Source: an uncultured Bacteroidales bacterium (lineage in GTDB: Bacteria; Bacteroidota; Bacteroidia; Bacteroidales; Muribaculaceae). Taken from it: a stretch of 64,000 nt of DNA. A program made the translations under genes and the position numbers. The stretch lies in NCBI GenBank assembly GCA_902785925.1, contig CADAAI010000015.1, positions 1 to 64,000 on the forward strand, read 5' to 3'. Numbering within the stretch: the first letter of the stretch is position 1; the number at the start of each line of letters is the position of its first letter. The notes below the pieces were generated by a model. It saw only the letters and a program-made list of their open reading frames with translations, did not search any database and had not been told where the DNA came from. This document shows positions 53,214 through 62,118 of the stretch, piece after piece.

Positions 53214-54200
53214 GTGATTGAACGACACATCATTATCGACAACGTAGACCCCGTGGTGTTTTACGGGGTGAACAACAGCAACATCCAACTAATCCGGAAC
53301 TTGTTTCCCAAGCTCAGAATGGCGGCGCGCGGCTCGGTGATTACCGTCATTGGCGACGAACATGAAACACAGAAGTTTGAGTCCGACATCAAACGGCTTG
53401 AGGAGTACTGCGCCACCTACAACACACTGCCCGAGGATGTTATCCTCGACACCATCAAAGGTCTGCCACCTAAGGAACTGAAGATGGACGACGTGATAAT
53501 CTACGGCGTGAACGGTAAGCCTATCAAAGGTAGAACCCCTAACCAACAGCTACTCGTGAAAACGTTCAACGAGAATGACCTTACCTTTGCACTGGGACCC
53601 GCTGGCACCGGCAAGACCTATCTCGCTGTGGCACTAGCAGTAAGGGCGCTCAAAAATCGCGAAGTGCGCAAAATCATCCTTTCTCGTCCAGCAGTGGAGG
53701 CGGGCGAGAAACTTGGTTTCTTGCCAGGCGACATGCGCGACAAGATTGATCCTTATCTGCAGCCCCTCTACGACGCCCTTGAGGACATGATTCCCGGCGC
53801 CAAACTCAAGGAATATATGGACACTAACGTCATCCAGATTGCTCCGCTTGCCTTTATGCGCGGCCGCACCTTGAATGATGCCATAGTAGTGCTCGATGAG
53901 GCCCAAAACACCACTACTCACCAAATTAAGATGTTCCTCACGCGTCTTGGCATGGGCTCGAAGATGGTGGTTACTGGCGACACCACGCAGATTGACCTGC
54001 CACGCACTACGAGTTCGGGTCTAATCCAGGCGCTTAAAGTTCTAAACGGCGTAAAGGGTATCGGCAAGGTAGAGTTTGGCAAGAAAGACATCGTGCGTCA
54101 CCAGCTCGTTCAGCGCATAGTTGAAGCTTATGAGAAACATGATGCACTGCTCAAAGCAGGGCTTGATGAGGAATTTGATAAAACTAATATGTCCAGATAA
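53214..54200 (+). CDS. phoH: PhoH-like ATPase
   Basis: 328 residues starting at GTG (MIERHIIIDNVDPVVFYGVN). No ATG is available near the conserved N-terminus. An N-terminal KH-like region (about 1-105) is followed by the PhoH P-loop domain with PNQQLLVKTFNENDLTFALG, Walker A GPAGTGKT and Walker B AIVVLDEAQN, then MFLTRLGMGSKMVVTGDTTQ. PhoH proteins are cytosolic ATPases linked to RNA metabolism; the exact substrate is not settled. First gene of a phoH-ubiE-pfkA run with gaps of 48 and 33 bp. Confidence 0.93.
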   Translation: MIERHIIIDNVDPVVFYGVNNSNIQLIRNLFPKLRMAARGSVITVIGDEHETQKFESDIKRLEEYCATYNTLPEDVILDTIKGLPPKELKMDDVIIYGVNGKPIKGRTPNQQLLVKTFNENDLTFALGPAGTGKTYLAVALAVRALKNREVRKIILSRPAVEAGEKLGFLPGDMRDKIDPYLQPLYDALEDMIPGAKLKEYMDTNVIQIAPLAFMRGRTLNDAIVVLDEAQNTTTHQIKMFLTRLGMGSKMVVTGDTTQIDLPRTTSSGLIQALKVLNGVKGIGKVEFGKKDIVRHQLVQRIVEAYEKHDALLKAGLDEEFDKTNMSR

Positions 54201-54248
54201 TATAGAATTGTTAGAAATTCTAGGAACCTGAGATTATTTTTTGAAAGA

Positions 54249-54980
54249 ATGAAGGTTGAGGAGATAAAACCATATAATGGCGAGGGCGGAAAAGCCAAGC
54301 AGGTGGAGGAGATGTTCGACAGCATCGCCCCCGCCTATGACTTCATGAACCGCGCCATGACACTGGGAATCGACCGTTGGTGGCGACGCGTGGCGGTGCG
54401 CATGGTGGGCAAGACTCACCCACAGCACATCCTAGACGTGGCGACCGGCACCGGCGACTTCGTTATCGACCTTTACCGCAAGCTGCAGCCCCAGCAAGTG
54501 GTAGGCATCGACCTGTCGCAAGGAATGCTCGATGTGGCACGGGAGAAGATTGCTCGACGTGGTCTCAGCGATGCTATTACCGTACAGCAAGGCGACTGCT
54601 TGGCACTCCCCTTTGAGGACGGCAGCTTCGATGCCGTTACGGTTGCATTCGGTGTGCGTAACTTTGAACACCTGCTTCAAGGTTACAAGGAGATGCACCG
54701 CGTGCTTGAACCTGGCGGAATACTTTGTGTGGTTGAACTCTCAACACCTCGCAACCGAGTGGTTCGCTGGTTTTACGACCTCTACACCCTCCACATCATC
54801 CCGTGGATGGGAAGTCTCAAGTCGGGCGATCGCAGTGCCTATCGCTATCTGCCACAGAGCATAGCCGCAGTTCCCCAAGGCGACGACATGCTTGCCATCA
54901 TGCGCGAAGCAGGCTTCACAAACTGTAAAGTAAAACGCTTAACATTAGGAACTTGCTCTATCTATGTTGGCAATGCATAA
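54249..54980 (+). CDS. ubiE: Demethylmenaquinone methyltransferase
   Basis: 243 residues. UbiE/MenG signature MFDSIAPAYDFMNRAMTLGI and WWRRVAVRMV at the N-terminus. SAM motif I is ILDVATGTGDFVIDLY, followed by VVGIDLSQGMLDVAREKI, and the second family pattern FGVRNFEHLLQGYKEMHRVL with PGGILCVVELSTPRN. Converts demethylmenaquinone to menaquinone, the quinone used by the cytochrome bd oxidase encoded downstream. Also called menG/menH in menaquinone-only organisms. Cytosolic, membrane associated. Confidence 0.95.
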   Translation: MKVEEIKPYNGEGGKAKQVEEMFDSIAPAYDFMNRAMTLGIDRWWRRVAVRMVGKTHPQHILDVATGTGDFVIDLYRKLQPQQVVGIDLSQGMLDVAREKIARRGLSDAITVQQGDCLALPFEDGSFDAVTVAFGVRNFEHLLQGYKEMHRVLEPGGILCVVELSTPRNRVVRWFYDLYTLHIIPWMGSLKSGDRSAYRYLPQSIAAVPQGDDMLAIMREAGFTNCKVKRLTLGTCSIYVGNA

Positions 54981-55013
54981 ATAGACTAAAATAAAAACAA
55001 AATATATAACGAA

Positions 55014-55994
55014 ATGGCAAAGATTAAGACTATTGGTGTGTTGACATCGGGTGGCGATGCTCCCGGCATGAATGCCGCAATCAGAGCGGTGACACGCGCC
55101 GCTATCTTCAACAACTTTAACGTGAAAGGCATCTACCGCGGATTTCGTGGTCTAGTAGAGGATGAGATCGTGGACTTCCATGCCGAGGATGTTTCAAATA
55201 TCATCCATCGTGGCGGCACAATCCTGCGCACTGCGCGTTGCAAGGAATTCATGACTCCTGAGGGTCGCCAAAAGGCCTATGACAACATGTGCAAGCATGG
55301 TATTGATGCACTTGTGGTAATTGGTGGTGATGGCACTCTCACAGGTGCTAAGGTGTTTGCCAGTGAGTTTGACGTGCCTATAGTGGGTATCCCTGGCACT
55401 ATTGACAACGACCTATATGGCACCGACCACACCATTGGTTATGATACAGCCCTCAACACCATCATGTGGTGTGTTGACCGCATTCGCGACACCGCCAACA
55501 GCCATGAGCGCCTGTTCTTCATCGAGGTGATGGGACGTGAAGCAAGTTTCCTAGCACTTTATGGCGCAATCGCTGGTGGTGCCGAGGCAGTAATTATCCC
55601 CGAACTTGCTATAGAGGGAGACCAGCTAGCTAAACTAATTGAGCACGGTTTCCGCACCACCAAGAAGTCGTCGATAGTGCTTGTCGCCGAGAATCCCGTT
55701 ACTGGGGGAGCTATGCAACTTGCTGAGCGCGTGCGCAAAGAGTATCCTAAATATGATGTGCGTGTCACCATCCTCGGACACTTGCAGCGTGGTGGCTCAC
55801 CCACAGCGCAAGACCGCATCTTGGCATCGCGCATGGGTGCTACCGCTATCGAAGCTCTTGTCGAGGGCCAACGCAACGTGATGATAGGCGATGATGATGA
55901 GCAAATGGTGTATGTTCCTTTCAGCAAAGCCATTAAGTACGAGAAGGCCATCGATCGCAACCTACTCGAGACAATAGCACGACTCTCGAAGTAA
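55014..55994 (+). CDS. pfkA: ATP-dependent 6-phosphofructokinase
   Basis: 326 residues. ATP-binding [29 protein letters not shown] (Gly at the position that favours ATP over PPi), the catalytic [20 protein letters not shown] and the fructose-6-phosphate site [19 protein letters not shown]. Commits fructose-6-phosphate to glycolysis, fitting the sugar-import locus upstream. The inverted repeat at 56073-56112 may end its transcript. Confidence 0.96.
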   Translation: MAKIKTIGVLTSGGDAPGMNAAIRAVTRAAIFNNFNVKGIYRGFRGLVEDEIVDFHAEDVSNIIHRGGTILRTARCKEFMTPEGRQKAYDNMCKHGIDALVVIGGDGTLTGAKVFASEFDVPIVGIPGTIDNDLYGTDHTIGYDTALNTIMWCVDRIRDTANSHERLFFIEVMGREASFLALYGAIAGGAEAVIIPELAIEGDQLAKLIEHGFRTTKKSSIVLVAENPVTGGAMQLAERVRKEYPKYDVRVTILGHLQRGGSPTAQDRILASRMGATAIEALVEGQRNVMIGDDDEQMVYVPFSKAIKYEKAIDRNLLETIARLSK

Positions 55995-56072
55995 GTTTAA
56001 GGTGAGAGTTACGAGGAGAGAGTTCGTTACTAAATCTTCGAAAACGATTACTGATTTTTTGAGAAAAAGCAA

Positions 56073-56121
56073 AAAAAGTTACCTTTTGGCAATTACCTTT
56101 GGGTAACTTTTTGTATATTTG
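56073..56121 (+). promoter_or_regulatory. Inverted repeat overlapping the cyd operon promoter
   Basis: AAAAAGTTACC (56073-56083) and GGTAACTTTTT (56102-56112) are a perfect 11-bp inverted repeat with an 18-nt loop. The -7 element TATATTTG follows at 56114-56121. The right arm ends in five T, so it can terminate pfkA. It also covers the -10 to -45 zone of the cyd promoter and may be an operator. No TTTG at the standard -33 distance. Confidence 0.6.
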
Positions 56122-56148
56122 CGAAAATCATTAAAAGAAACTATACAT

Positions 56149-56373
56149 ATGGCAGAGAAAAAAGGCTTTTGGGCTCGTGCAGTCGACCTCTATGTCGACG
56201 GTTTCCGCTCGATGACGGTGGGCAAGACCCTGTGGCTTATCATTGCCATTAAGCTATTCATTTTCTTTGTGGTAATCAAAATATTGTTCTTCCCCAACTT
56301 TCTTGCAAGCAAGAGCGATAGCGATGACGGCAAAGCGCAATATGTGCGCGAGCAACTCATCGACAAGCGATAG
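56149..56373 (+). CDS. DUF4492 small membrane protein of the cyd operon
   Basis: 74 residues from the ATG at 56149 (MAEKKGFWARAVDLYVDGFR). One membrane helix (LWLIIAIKLFIFFVVIKILF) and a charged C-terminus. It matches DUF4492, a small protein found next to cytochrome bd genes in Bacteroidetes and Epsilonproteobacteria. A role as a small accessory subunit of the oxidase, like CydX, is plausible but unproven. 51 bp before cydA; the gap contains an AACTAACAACTAATAACT repeat. Confidence 0.85.
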   Translation: MAEKKGFWARAVDLYVDGFRSMTVGKTLWLIIAIKLFIFFVVIKILFFPNFLASKSDSDDGKAQYVREQLIDKR

Positions 56374-56424
56374 TGGGTAATTGAGCAACCAACAATGAAA
56401 ACTTATAACTAACAACTAATAACT

Positions 56425-58014
56425 ATGAGTGATTTGTTAATGAACGTAGTCGACTGGTCGAGGGCGCAGTTTGCGCTCACAGCCTGCTATCACTGGCTGT
56501 TTGTGCCGTTGACGTTAGGACTGGGAATAATTATCGGTGTGATGGAGACCATCTATTATCGCACCCGCGATGAAAAATGGCTCGCCACCACCAAGTTTTG
56601 GATGACACTCTTTGGCGTGAACTTCGCCATTGGTGTTGCCACGGGCATTATCCTTGAGTTTGAGTTCGGCACTAACTGGTCGAACTATAGCTGGTTTGTG
56701 GGCGACATCTTTGGCGCTCCACTGGCTATCGAGGGCATCCTCGCGTTCTTTATGGAGTCGACGTTCATCGCCGTGATGTTTTTCGGATGGAAGAAGGTTT
56801 CGCCCAAGTTCCATCTCGCAGCCACATGGCTCACCGCACTGGGCGCCAGCATCTCGGCACTGTGGATTCTTGTTGCTAACGCCTGGATGCAATATCCCAC
56901 AGGAATGACCTTCAACCCTGAGACCATGCGCAACGAGATGACCGATTTCTGGGCCGTGGCCCTGTCGCCAATGGCCATGAGCAAGGTGTTCCACACAGTG
57001 ACAAGCGCTTGGGCGCTGAGTGGAGCCTTTGTGGTTGGCGTGTGCGGTTGGATGCTGCTCAAAGGCCGCAACCACGACCACTGCATTCGCAGTCTCAAAG
57101 TTGGTGGTTGGGTAGGTCTCATTGGCATTGTGCTCACCAGCATCAGTGGTGACACTTCGGCGGTGACAGTTGCCAAGCATCAGCCCATGAAGCTCGCCGC
57201 CATGGAAGGTCTCTACGAGGGCGCGCCAGGTCAATCAATAGTTGCGTTTGGTATTCTTAACCCAGCAAAAGAGATAGGAAATGGCGAAAATCCATTCCTC
57301 TTCGACATCTCAATACCTCATGGCCTCGCTTTCCTCGCCACGCACGATTTCAACGCATTTGTCCCCGGCATCGAAGATATTATAAATGGCAAGACGCGTG
57401 ACACCACCACGTTTGCTGCCAAGCCGTTATCGTTTGAGGACCGTCGAGAGCGCGGAAAAATCGCTCAACACGCACTAGCTGGCTTTAACGACGCAATGAA
57501 AGCCAACGACAGCGTAACCATGAAGCAGTTCCGCAAAGAAATAGATGACAACTTCAAGTATTTGGGCTACACCTATCTTGAAGAGCCTGAGGAATCGGTG
57601 CCTAACGTTCCGTTAACATTCTACTCGTTCCACTTCATGGTAACTATAGGCGGTTATCTGGTACTATTCTTCATCGTAGTGCTACTCTTGCTCTACAAGC
57701 CCAAGTGGGTTCCAGGCAAGAAGAAACTGCAAAAGTTTGGCTACTGGCTCGCCATCATTACAATACCTCTTGCTTATCTATGTTCGATGAGCGGATGGGT
57801 AGTTGCCGAGGTAGGACGCCAACCATGGACCATTCAGGACTTGATGCCCAACAAGATTGCAATCAGTGATCTTAGCGCTGGCTATGTTCAAGTTACCTTC
57901 TGGATTTTTGCTGTTGTGTTCACCGCATTGCTCATTGCTGATGTGAGCATCATCTGCAAGCAAATTTCGAAGAAGTCAAAAACTAATCTCGACAAAGTAG
58001 AAACCAAAAAATAA
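56425..58014 (+). CDS. cydA: Cytochrome bd menaquinol oxidase subunit I
   Basis: 529 residues, about nine membrane helices. Heme ligand helix ARAQFALTACYHWLFVPLTL (His near residue 21), the GRQPW motif (VAEVGRQPWTIQDLMPN) near residue 455, and the quinol-site FMESTFIAVMFFGWKK helix are present. The long Q-loop insert of E. coli is modified. Oxidises (mena)quinol and reduces oxygen with high affinity, protecting an anaerobe from oxygen. Followed by cydB after 15 bp. Confidence 0.96.
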   Translation: MSDLLMNVVDWSRAQFALTACYHWLFVPLTLGLGIIIGVMETIYYRTRDEKWLATTKFWMTLFGVNFAIGVATGIILEFEFGTNWSNYSWFVGDIFGAPLAIEGILAFFMESTFIAVMFFGWKKVSPKFHLAATWLTALGASISALWILVANAWMQYPTGMTFNPETMRNEMTDFWAVALSPMAMSKVFHTVTSAWALSGAFVVGVCGWMLLKGRNHDHCIRSLKVGGWVGLIGIVLTSISGDTSAVTVAKHQPMKLAAMEGLYEGAPGQSIVAFGILNPAKEIGNGENPFLFDISIPHGLAFLATHDFNAFVPGIEDIINGKTRDTTTFAAKPLSFEDRRERGKIAQHALAGFNDAMKANDSVTMKQFRKEIDDNFKYLGYTYLEEPEESVPNVPLTFYSFHFMVTIGGYLVLFFIVVLLLLYKPKWVPGKKKLQKFGYWLAIITIPLAYLCSMSGWVVAEVGRQPWTIQDLMPNKIAISDLSAGYVQVTFWIFAVVFTALLIADVSIICKQISKKSKTNLDKVETKK

Positions 58015-58029
58015 GAGGAGGACACAATT

Positions 58030-59163
58030 ATGACACACGAATTTTTGCAAAACTACTGGTGGCTAATAATGTCGGTGCTCGGAGCACTGCTGGTGTTCCT
58101 GCTCTTTGTGCAAGGCGGACAGTCGATGCTAATTTCTACTAAGCGCAACAAGCGCCCGTTGCTCATCAACTCGCTGGGACGCAAGTGGGAACTCACCTAC
58201 ACCACTCTCGTGACCTTTGGTGGAGCGTTCTTTGCCTCATTCCCATTGTTCTACAGCACTAGTTTTGGCGGTGCCTACTGGCTGTGGATTCTCATCCTGT
58301 TCAGCTTTGTGATTCAAGCTATTGCCTATGAGTATCGCACAAAACACGGCAATGTGTACGGCACTCGATTCTATGACACATTATTATTAATTAACGGCAT
58401 TGTGGGTCCTGTGCTGCTGGGCGTTGCTGTCGCAGGCATGTTCTTCGGTGCAGAGTTCACGGTTGAGAAAGGCAAGTTGCTCGACGCCGCCATCATATCG
58501 CAGTGGGGACCACAGCACGGCTTAGAGGCAATCACATCGGGGAAGAACCTGCTCTTTGGTTTTATGGTGTTCTTCCTTGCGCGCACCCTTGCTTCGCTCT
58601 ACTTTATCAACAATATAAATGACAACGAGGTGCAGAAGTCACAGCACAAGCAACTGCTCATCAATGCTGTCATCTTTGTTGTCCTTTTCCTTATCACCTG
58701 TGGAGTGATACTCACATCGGCAGGTGTTGAAATTGATGCTGGTGGCAGCGCTATGTGGAAACCTTATAAGTACCTCGATAACTACCTGCGTCTGTGGTGG
58801 GCCCTTGGTGCATTGCTCTTTGGCGTGGTGATGGTGCTCTTCGGCATTGGCAAGTCGCTGATGAAGAAGGAGTGGAAATGTGGCATTTGGTGGGCTGGCA
58901 TAGGCACTGTGCTCGTGGTGATGAGCCTTTTCTGGGTGCTTGGTTACAACCACACCGCTTACTATCCATCGCTGCTTGATGTTCAGAGTTCACTCACTAT
59001 AGCCAACAGTTCTTCGAGCGAGTTCACGCTTCGCGTGATGAGCTACGTTTCGCTGCTAGTTCCCTTCGTGGTGGCATATATTGCCTATGTGTGGTACAAG
59101 ATGGACCACACCAAGATAACCGAGAAGGAAATCAAAAAAGCCGACGATGACGAAGTATATTAA
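58030..59163 (+). CDS. cydB: Cytochrome bd menaquinol oxidase subunit II
   Basis: 377 residues, about eight membrane helices. It starts MTHEFLQNYWWLIMSVLGAL with VQGGQSML, the CydB N-terminal pattern in Bacteroidetes; AYEYRTKHG and the closing SYVSLLVPFVVAYIAYVWYK helix fit the family. Binds no heme itself but is needed for assembly with CydA. It is followed 28 bp later by a TonB-C-domain gene. Confidence 0.94.
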   Translation: MTHEFLQNYWWLIMSVLGALLVFLLFVQGGQSMLISTKRNKRPLLINSLGRKWELTYTTLVTFGGAFFASFPLFYSTSFGGAYWLWILILFSFVIQAIAYEYRTKHGNVYGTRFYDTLLLINGIVGPVLLGVAVAGMFFGAEFTVEKGKLLDAAIISQWGPQHGLEAITSGKNLLFGFMVFFLARTLASLYFINNINDNEVQKSQHKQLLINAVIFVVLFLITCGVILTSAGVEIDAGGSAMWKPYKYLDNYLRLWWALGALLFGVVMVLFGIGKSLMKKEWKCGIWWAGIGTVLVVMSLFWVLGYNHTAYYPSLLDVQSSLTIANSSSSEFTLRVMSYVSLLVPFVVAYIAYVWYKMDHTKITEKEIKKADDDEVY

Positions 59164-59191
59164 ATCACAATACCCATTATAATCTTTAGAT

Positions 59192-59683
59192 ATGAAAACA
59201 TTTAGATTTTTAATAGTATTGCTTGCAATTGCAGTAGGTTTTGCAGGACTTAATGCTGATGCCAAAGTCAAGAAGCGCAAAACCACCAGGCGCGCTGCCA
59301 AAGCAAAAGTTGTGGAGCCTGCTCCCACCAACTATGATTACGTGCAAGGAACTTACGTAGAAGACCAAATTTTTGAGATGTCGAAGTATCCACCCGAATA
59401 TCCTGGTGGCACTGAGGGACTCATTAAATTCCTGAGCGACAACATCAACTATCCTAGTAGTGCCGAGAAGAAAGGCGTTCAAGGCACTGTGGTGCTTCAG
59501 TTTGTGGTCGAAAAGGATGGCTCAATCAGCAATGTCAAAGTGCTGCGAAGTGTTGACAAGGCACTTGACGCCGAGGCTGTGAGAGTTGTGAAACAAATGA
59601 AACGTTTTGTCCCGGGCTATAACGAGGACCACGCAGCGGTGCGCGTACTCTATACTCTACCCGTGAGTTTCAAACTGCATTAA
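59192..59683 (+). CDS. Exported protein with TonB C-terminal domain
   Basis: 163 residues. Signal peptide MKTFRFLIVLLAIAVGFAGLNADA, then a basic segment (KVKKRKTTRRAAKAK). A TonB_C domain covers residues 75-163: YPPEYPGGTEGLIKFLSDNI, YPSSAEKKGVQGTVVLQFVV, DKALDAEAVRVVKQMKRFVP. The domain usually contacts TonB boxes of outer-membrane receptors. Here the Pro-rich spacer and a firm membrane anchor are missing, so it may not transduce energy by itself. Last gene of the cyd operon by spacing. Confidence 0.8.
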   Translation: MKTFRFLIVLLAIAVGFAGLNADAKVKKRKTTRRAAKAKVVEPAPTNYDYVQGTYVEDQIFEMSKYPPEYPGGTEGLIKFLSDNINYPSSAEKKGVQGTVVLQFVVEKDGSISNVKVLRSVDKALDAEAVRVVKQMKRFVPGYNEDHAAVRVLYTLPVSFKLH

Positions 59684-59704
59684 TCACCATTTCACTCATA
59701 TTTT

Positions 59705-59740
59705 CTAGGAGTTCTAGAGCAATCTAGAACTTCTAGATTT
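59705..59740 (+). terminator. CTAG-rich hairpin with GCAA tetraloop
   Basis: CTAGGAGTTCTAGA / TCTAGAACTTCTAG: 14-bp stem with one G-T pair, GNRA-type loop GCAA, followed by ATTTTC. A degenerate relative is at 47718-47748. Likely terminator of the cyd operon. Confidence 0.65.
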
Positions 59741-59764
59741 TCATGCTAGGGAAAAAATATTACG

Positions 59765-60877
59765 ATGACGCGAAACACCAATCTGTCGATTTGCAAGGGA
59801 ATAGCCATTATCTTGATGTGCGCTGGCCACACCGAGTGCCACTGGCTTATCATCAATTTCATCTACCTGTTTCACATGCCGCTGTTCTTCATTGCTGCAG
59901 GCTACTTTTTCAACAAGAAGTATGAGCAGGACCCGTGGCTCTTTTGCAAGAAGCGTTTCAAGGGGCTATATGTGCCATTTTTGAAATGGAGCCTGCTGTT
60001 TCTGGTACTGCACAACCTAATGTTCAAGATAGGCATCCTCAACGAGCAATACGGAAACTGGAATAACGGTGTCACTCATCCCTATTCGCTTCACGACTTC
60101 TACCAGCGACTTGTGCACATCGTGTTCTCAATGGGTGGTTATGATGAATTTCTTGCTGGTGCATTCTGGTTCTTCAGGGCATTGCTGGTGTCGAGCATAG
60201 TGTTCATTATCCTTTACAAACTGCTGCACAACCGGCACAAGTGGCTGAATGATGACGGCACTCTCATAGTCATTGCCTTGTTGGCACTTGGCTTTGCCTG
60301 CTTCAAGGTGAGCAATAACCTAAAGATTGTCACCATTGTGCAGGGAGGAATTCGTGACACATGGGGTGTGATGTTCTTTGCTCTAGGCGCGTTATACCGC
60401 CGGCATGAGCATCGCATCAAAGAACATTGGGCTCTCACATTGCTCTATGCCGGCTTACTGGTGAGCGGGTGCTTCCTGCATTTCCATGGCATGAATCTCA
60501 AGGTGGAACTCAAGGACCTTGCGACCATTCCACTCACTGGCTGCATTGGTTTCTTAATGGTTCATTCCATCGCGTCGTGGATCGACAAGCACGACAACTG
60601 GTTCAAGCGCATGCTCGTGTATTGTGGCGACAACACAATCTATGTGTTCGTGTTCCACATTATCTCGTTTAAGCTAGTTTCAGTTCTAAAGATAATGTAT
60701 TATGGCTTAGATTGGGGCCAGATAGGATGCCACATGGTTGTGCACCACAACAGCCAGACCGACCTGTTCTGGATACTTTACACCATAGTGGGAACTGCAA
60801 TACCATTGTTGTGGATTTATTGCTATCGCAAGATAAAAGCCAGAATCTTGAATAAGAAACTGACTTCTCACAATTGA
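59765..60877 (+). CDS. Acyltransferase-3 family membrane protein
   Basis: 370 residues, about ten membrane helices. N-terminal SICKGIAIILMCAGHTECHW holds the Arg/Lys-Gly-Ile-Ala ... Gly-His motif, followed by FIYLFHMPLFFIAAGYFFNK. C-terminal helices (NTIYVFVFHIISFKLVSVLK) also fit the OafA/NodX/WecH acyltransferase-3 family. Such proteins acetylate or succinylate surface sugars at the inner membrane; the target is unknown. It ends 17 bp from the stop of the convergent porQ gene. Confidence 0.85.
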   Translation: MTRNTNLSICKGIAIILMCAGHTECHWLIINFIYLFHMPLFFIAAGYFFNKKYEQDPWLFCKKRFKGLYVPFLKWSLLFLVLHNLMFKIGILNEQYGNWNNGVTHPYSLHDFYQRLVHIVFSMGGYDEFLAGAFWFFRALLVSSIVFIILYKLLHNRHKWLNDDGTLIVIALLALGFACFKVSNNLKIVTIVQGGIRDTWGVMFFALGALYRRHEHRIKEHWALTLLYAGLLVSGCFLHFHGMNLKVELKDLATIPLTGCIGFLMVHSIASWIDKHDNWFKRMLVYCGDNTIYVFVFHIISFKLVSVLKIMYYGLDWGQIGCHMVVHHNSQTDLFWILYTIVGTAIPLLWIYCYRKIKARILNKKLTSHN

Positions 60878-60894
60878 CTACAGAATTTTGATGT

Positions 60895-61923
60895 TTATCG
60901 CATGAGCTCACCAATCGATGTGGTGAGGTTGAACATGAACGTGGTGGCGCCCGTGTGCGGTTGTGCAAAAGCAACGCCGAAACCGAATGCCTTGACCTTC
61001 ATTCCTCCACCTATCGAGAATCCCGAGAGGAAGTTGCGCTTATAAGAGCTCATGTCGGTGCGCGTCTTGTAGTTATAACCTGCTGCAATGTAAACATTGC
61101 TTGTGGGCAAATATTCCAGACCGAAGACGAGGTGACGGAACAGATTGCTTGCAAACTTATCCTTCTTCACAAGGTCGCTCGAAGTGTTGTTCTTGTCGGC
61201 AGGCTCATAGTATGGTAATTTCCACTTTGTGAGATTATAGGCTGTCACCGACAGACGGAACGGTGCAGAACCAAGTCCCTTAGTGAAACCAATCTGGATA
61301 TCCCAGGGCACTTTAGCTGTCTTGTCGTTGAATTTCTTTACTTGACCTCCCAAGTTTTTAGCTACAAGCGAAAGCGAGAGCTCATTGTCGGGGTTGTAAT
61401 AGTTAATACCAAGGTCGGCAGCGATTGCTCCTGCCGAGTAGGTCTCATAGCTTGAGTGGATGTATTTGAGGTTGATACCGCCTCGCAGGTGTTCGCTGAT
61501 GTCGTGTGAGTAGGTAAGCGTGAATGCCATGTCGCTTGCATTGAAAGAGCCGACTATTGCGCCACTCACATCGGTGGCATCTATTTTCCCGTAGCCGTAA
61601 TACTGGACCCCAACACCAAAGGCTCCGTGCTCGCCAATGCCCTGGCCATAGCGCGCTCCCATGAAATTGGTGCCGCCAATGTAGCGCATATAGTTCAGTC
61701 CCACTTGGTGGTCAAACTCCTTGCCCAGCAGTGCAGGGTTCTGCTCCACGAGGTTGATGTCGTCGTCGATTACCGAGATGTTGTGGCCACCTAATGCGTA
61801 GGCGTGCGACGACACTGGCACATTAAGGAATTGATAGGCTGTTGTTCCGTCCTGCGCCACTGCAGCAAGAGCAACAACCACACCAGCAAATATAGATAAT
61901 ATGATTTTAGTCGATAATTTCAT
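60895..61923 (-). CDS. porQ: Type IX secretion system protein PorQ
   Basis: 342 residues from the ATG at 61921-61923. Signal peptide (MKLSTKIILSIFAGVVVALA, cleaved after VAQ-type site). YQFLNVPVSSHAYALGGHNI and INLVEQNPALL are the PorQ/PorV opening pattern, followed by amphipathic strands of an outer-membrane beta-barrel (FGVGVQYYGYGKIDATDVSG; VFGLEYLPTSNVYIAAGYNY). PorQ belongs to the T9SS attachment complex that handles sortase PorU. It supports the T9SS reading of the tail on the protein at 31367. Longer frames upstream lack a better signal peptide. Confidence 0.88.
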   Translation of the reverse strand: MKLSTKIILSIFAGVVVALAAVAQDGTTAYQFLNVPVSSHAYALGGHNISVIDDDINLVEQNPALLGKEFDHQVGLNYMRYIGGTNFMGARYGQGIGEHGAFGVGVQYYGYGKIDATDVSGAIVGSFNASDMAFTLTYSHDISEHLRGGINLKYIHSSYETYSAGAIAADLGINYYNPDNELSLSLVAKNLGGQVKKFNDKTAKVPWDIQIGFTKGLGSAPFRLSVTAYNLTKWKLPYYEPADKNNTSSDLVKKDKFASNLFRHLVFGLEYLPTSNVYIAAGYNYKTRTDMSSYKRNFLSGFSIGGGMKVKAFGFGVAFAQPHTGATTFMFNLTTSIGELMR

Positions 61924-62081
61924 AGTCATTAATTTATAACGATAAAAAGTGAAATATAGTATTAAAGGGGTTGTCATTAACATTTAAATGTTTAATTTTT
62001 TTTACAAGAAGCTATGGAATAGGCGTTTTTTGTAAAAAAAACCAAAACCTTATTAATCATTACCAAAAACGGTTGCATTAG
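61924..62081. other. Intergenic region with a T/A-rich inverted repeat
   Basis: TTTTTTTACAA (to 62007) and TTGTAAAAAAA (62030-62040) can form an 11-bp A/T stem. ACATTTAAATGT (61979-61990) is a perfect 12-bp palindrome. No gene. They may insulate porQ from the RNA transcribed to the right. Confidence 0.45.
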
Positions 62082-62114
62082 TTGTTGATATTTAGGAAAT
62101 GACAATTATATTTG
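62082..62114 (+). promoter_or_regulatory. Promoter of the rod-like RNA
   Basis: TATATTTG (62107-62114), a full -7 match. TTGT at 62082-62085 with a 21-bp spacer is an imperfect -33. Predicted start is at about 62119, exactly before the closing stem of the RNA. Confidence 0.65.
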
Positions 62115-62118
62115 CAAT

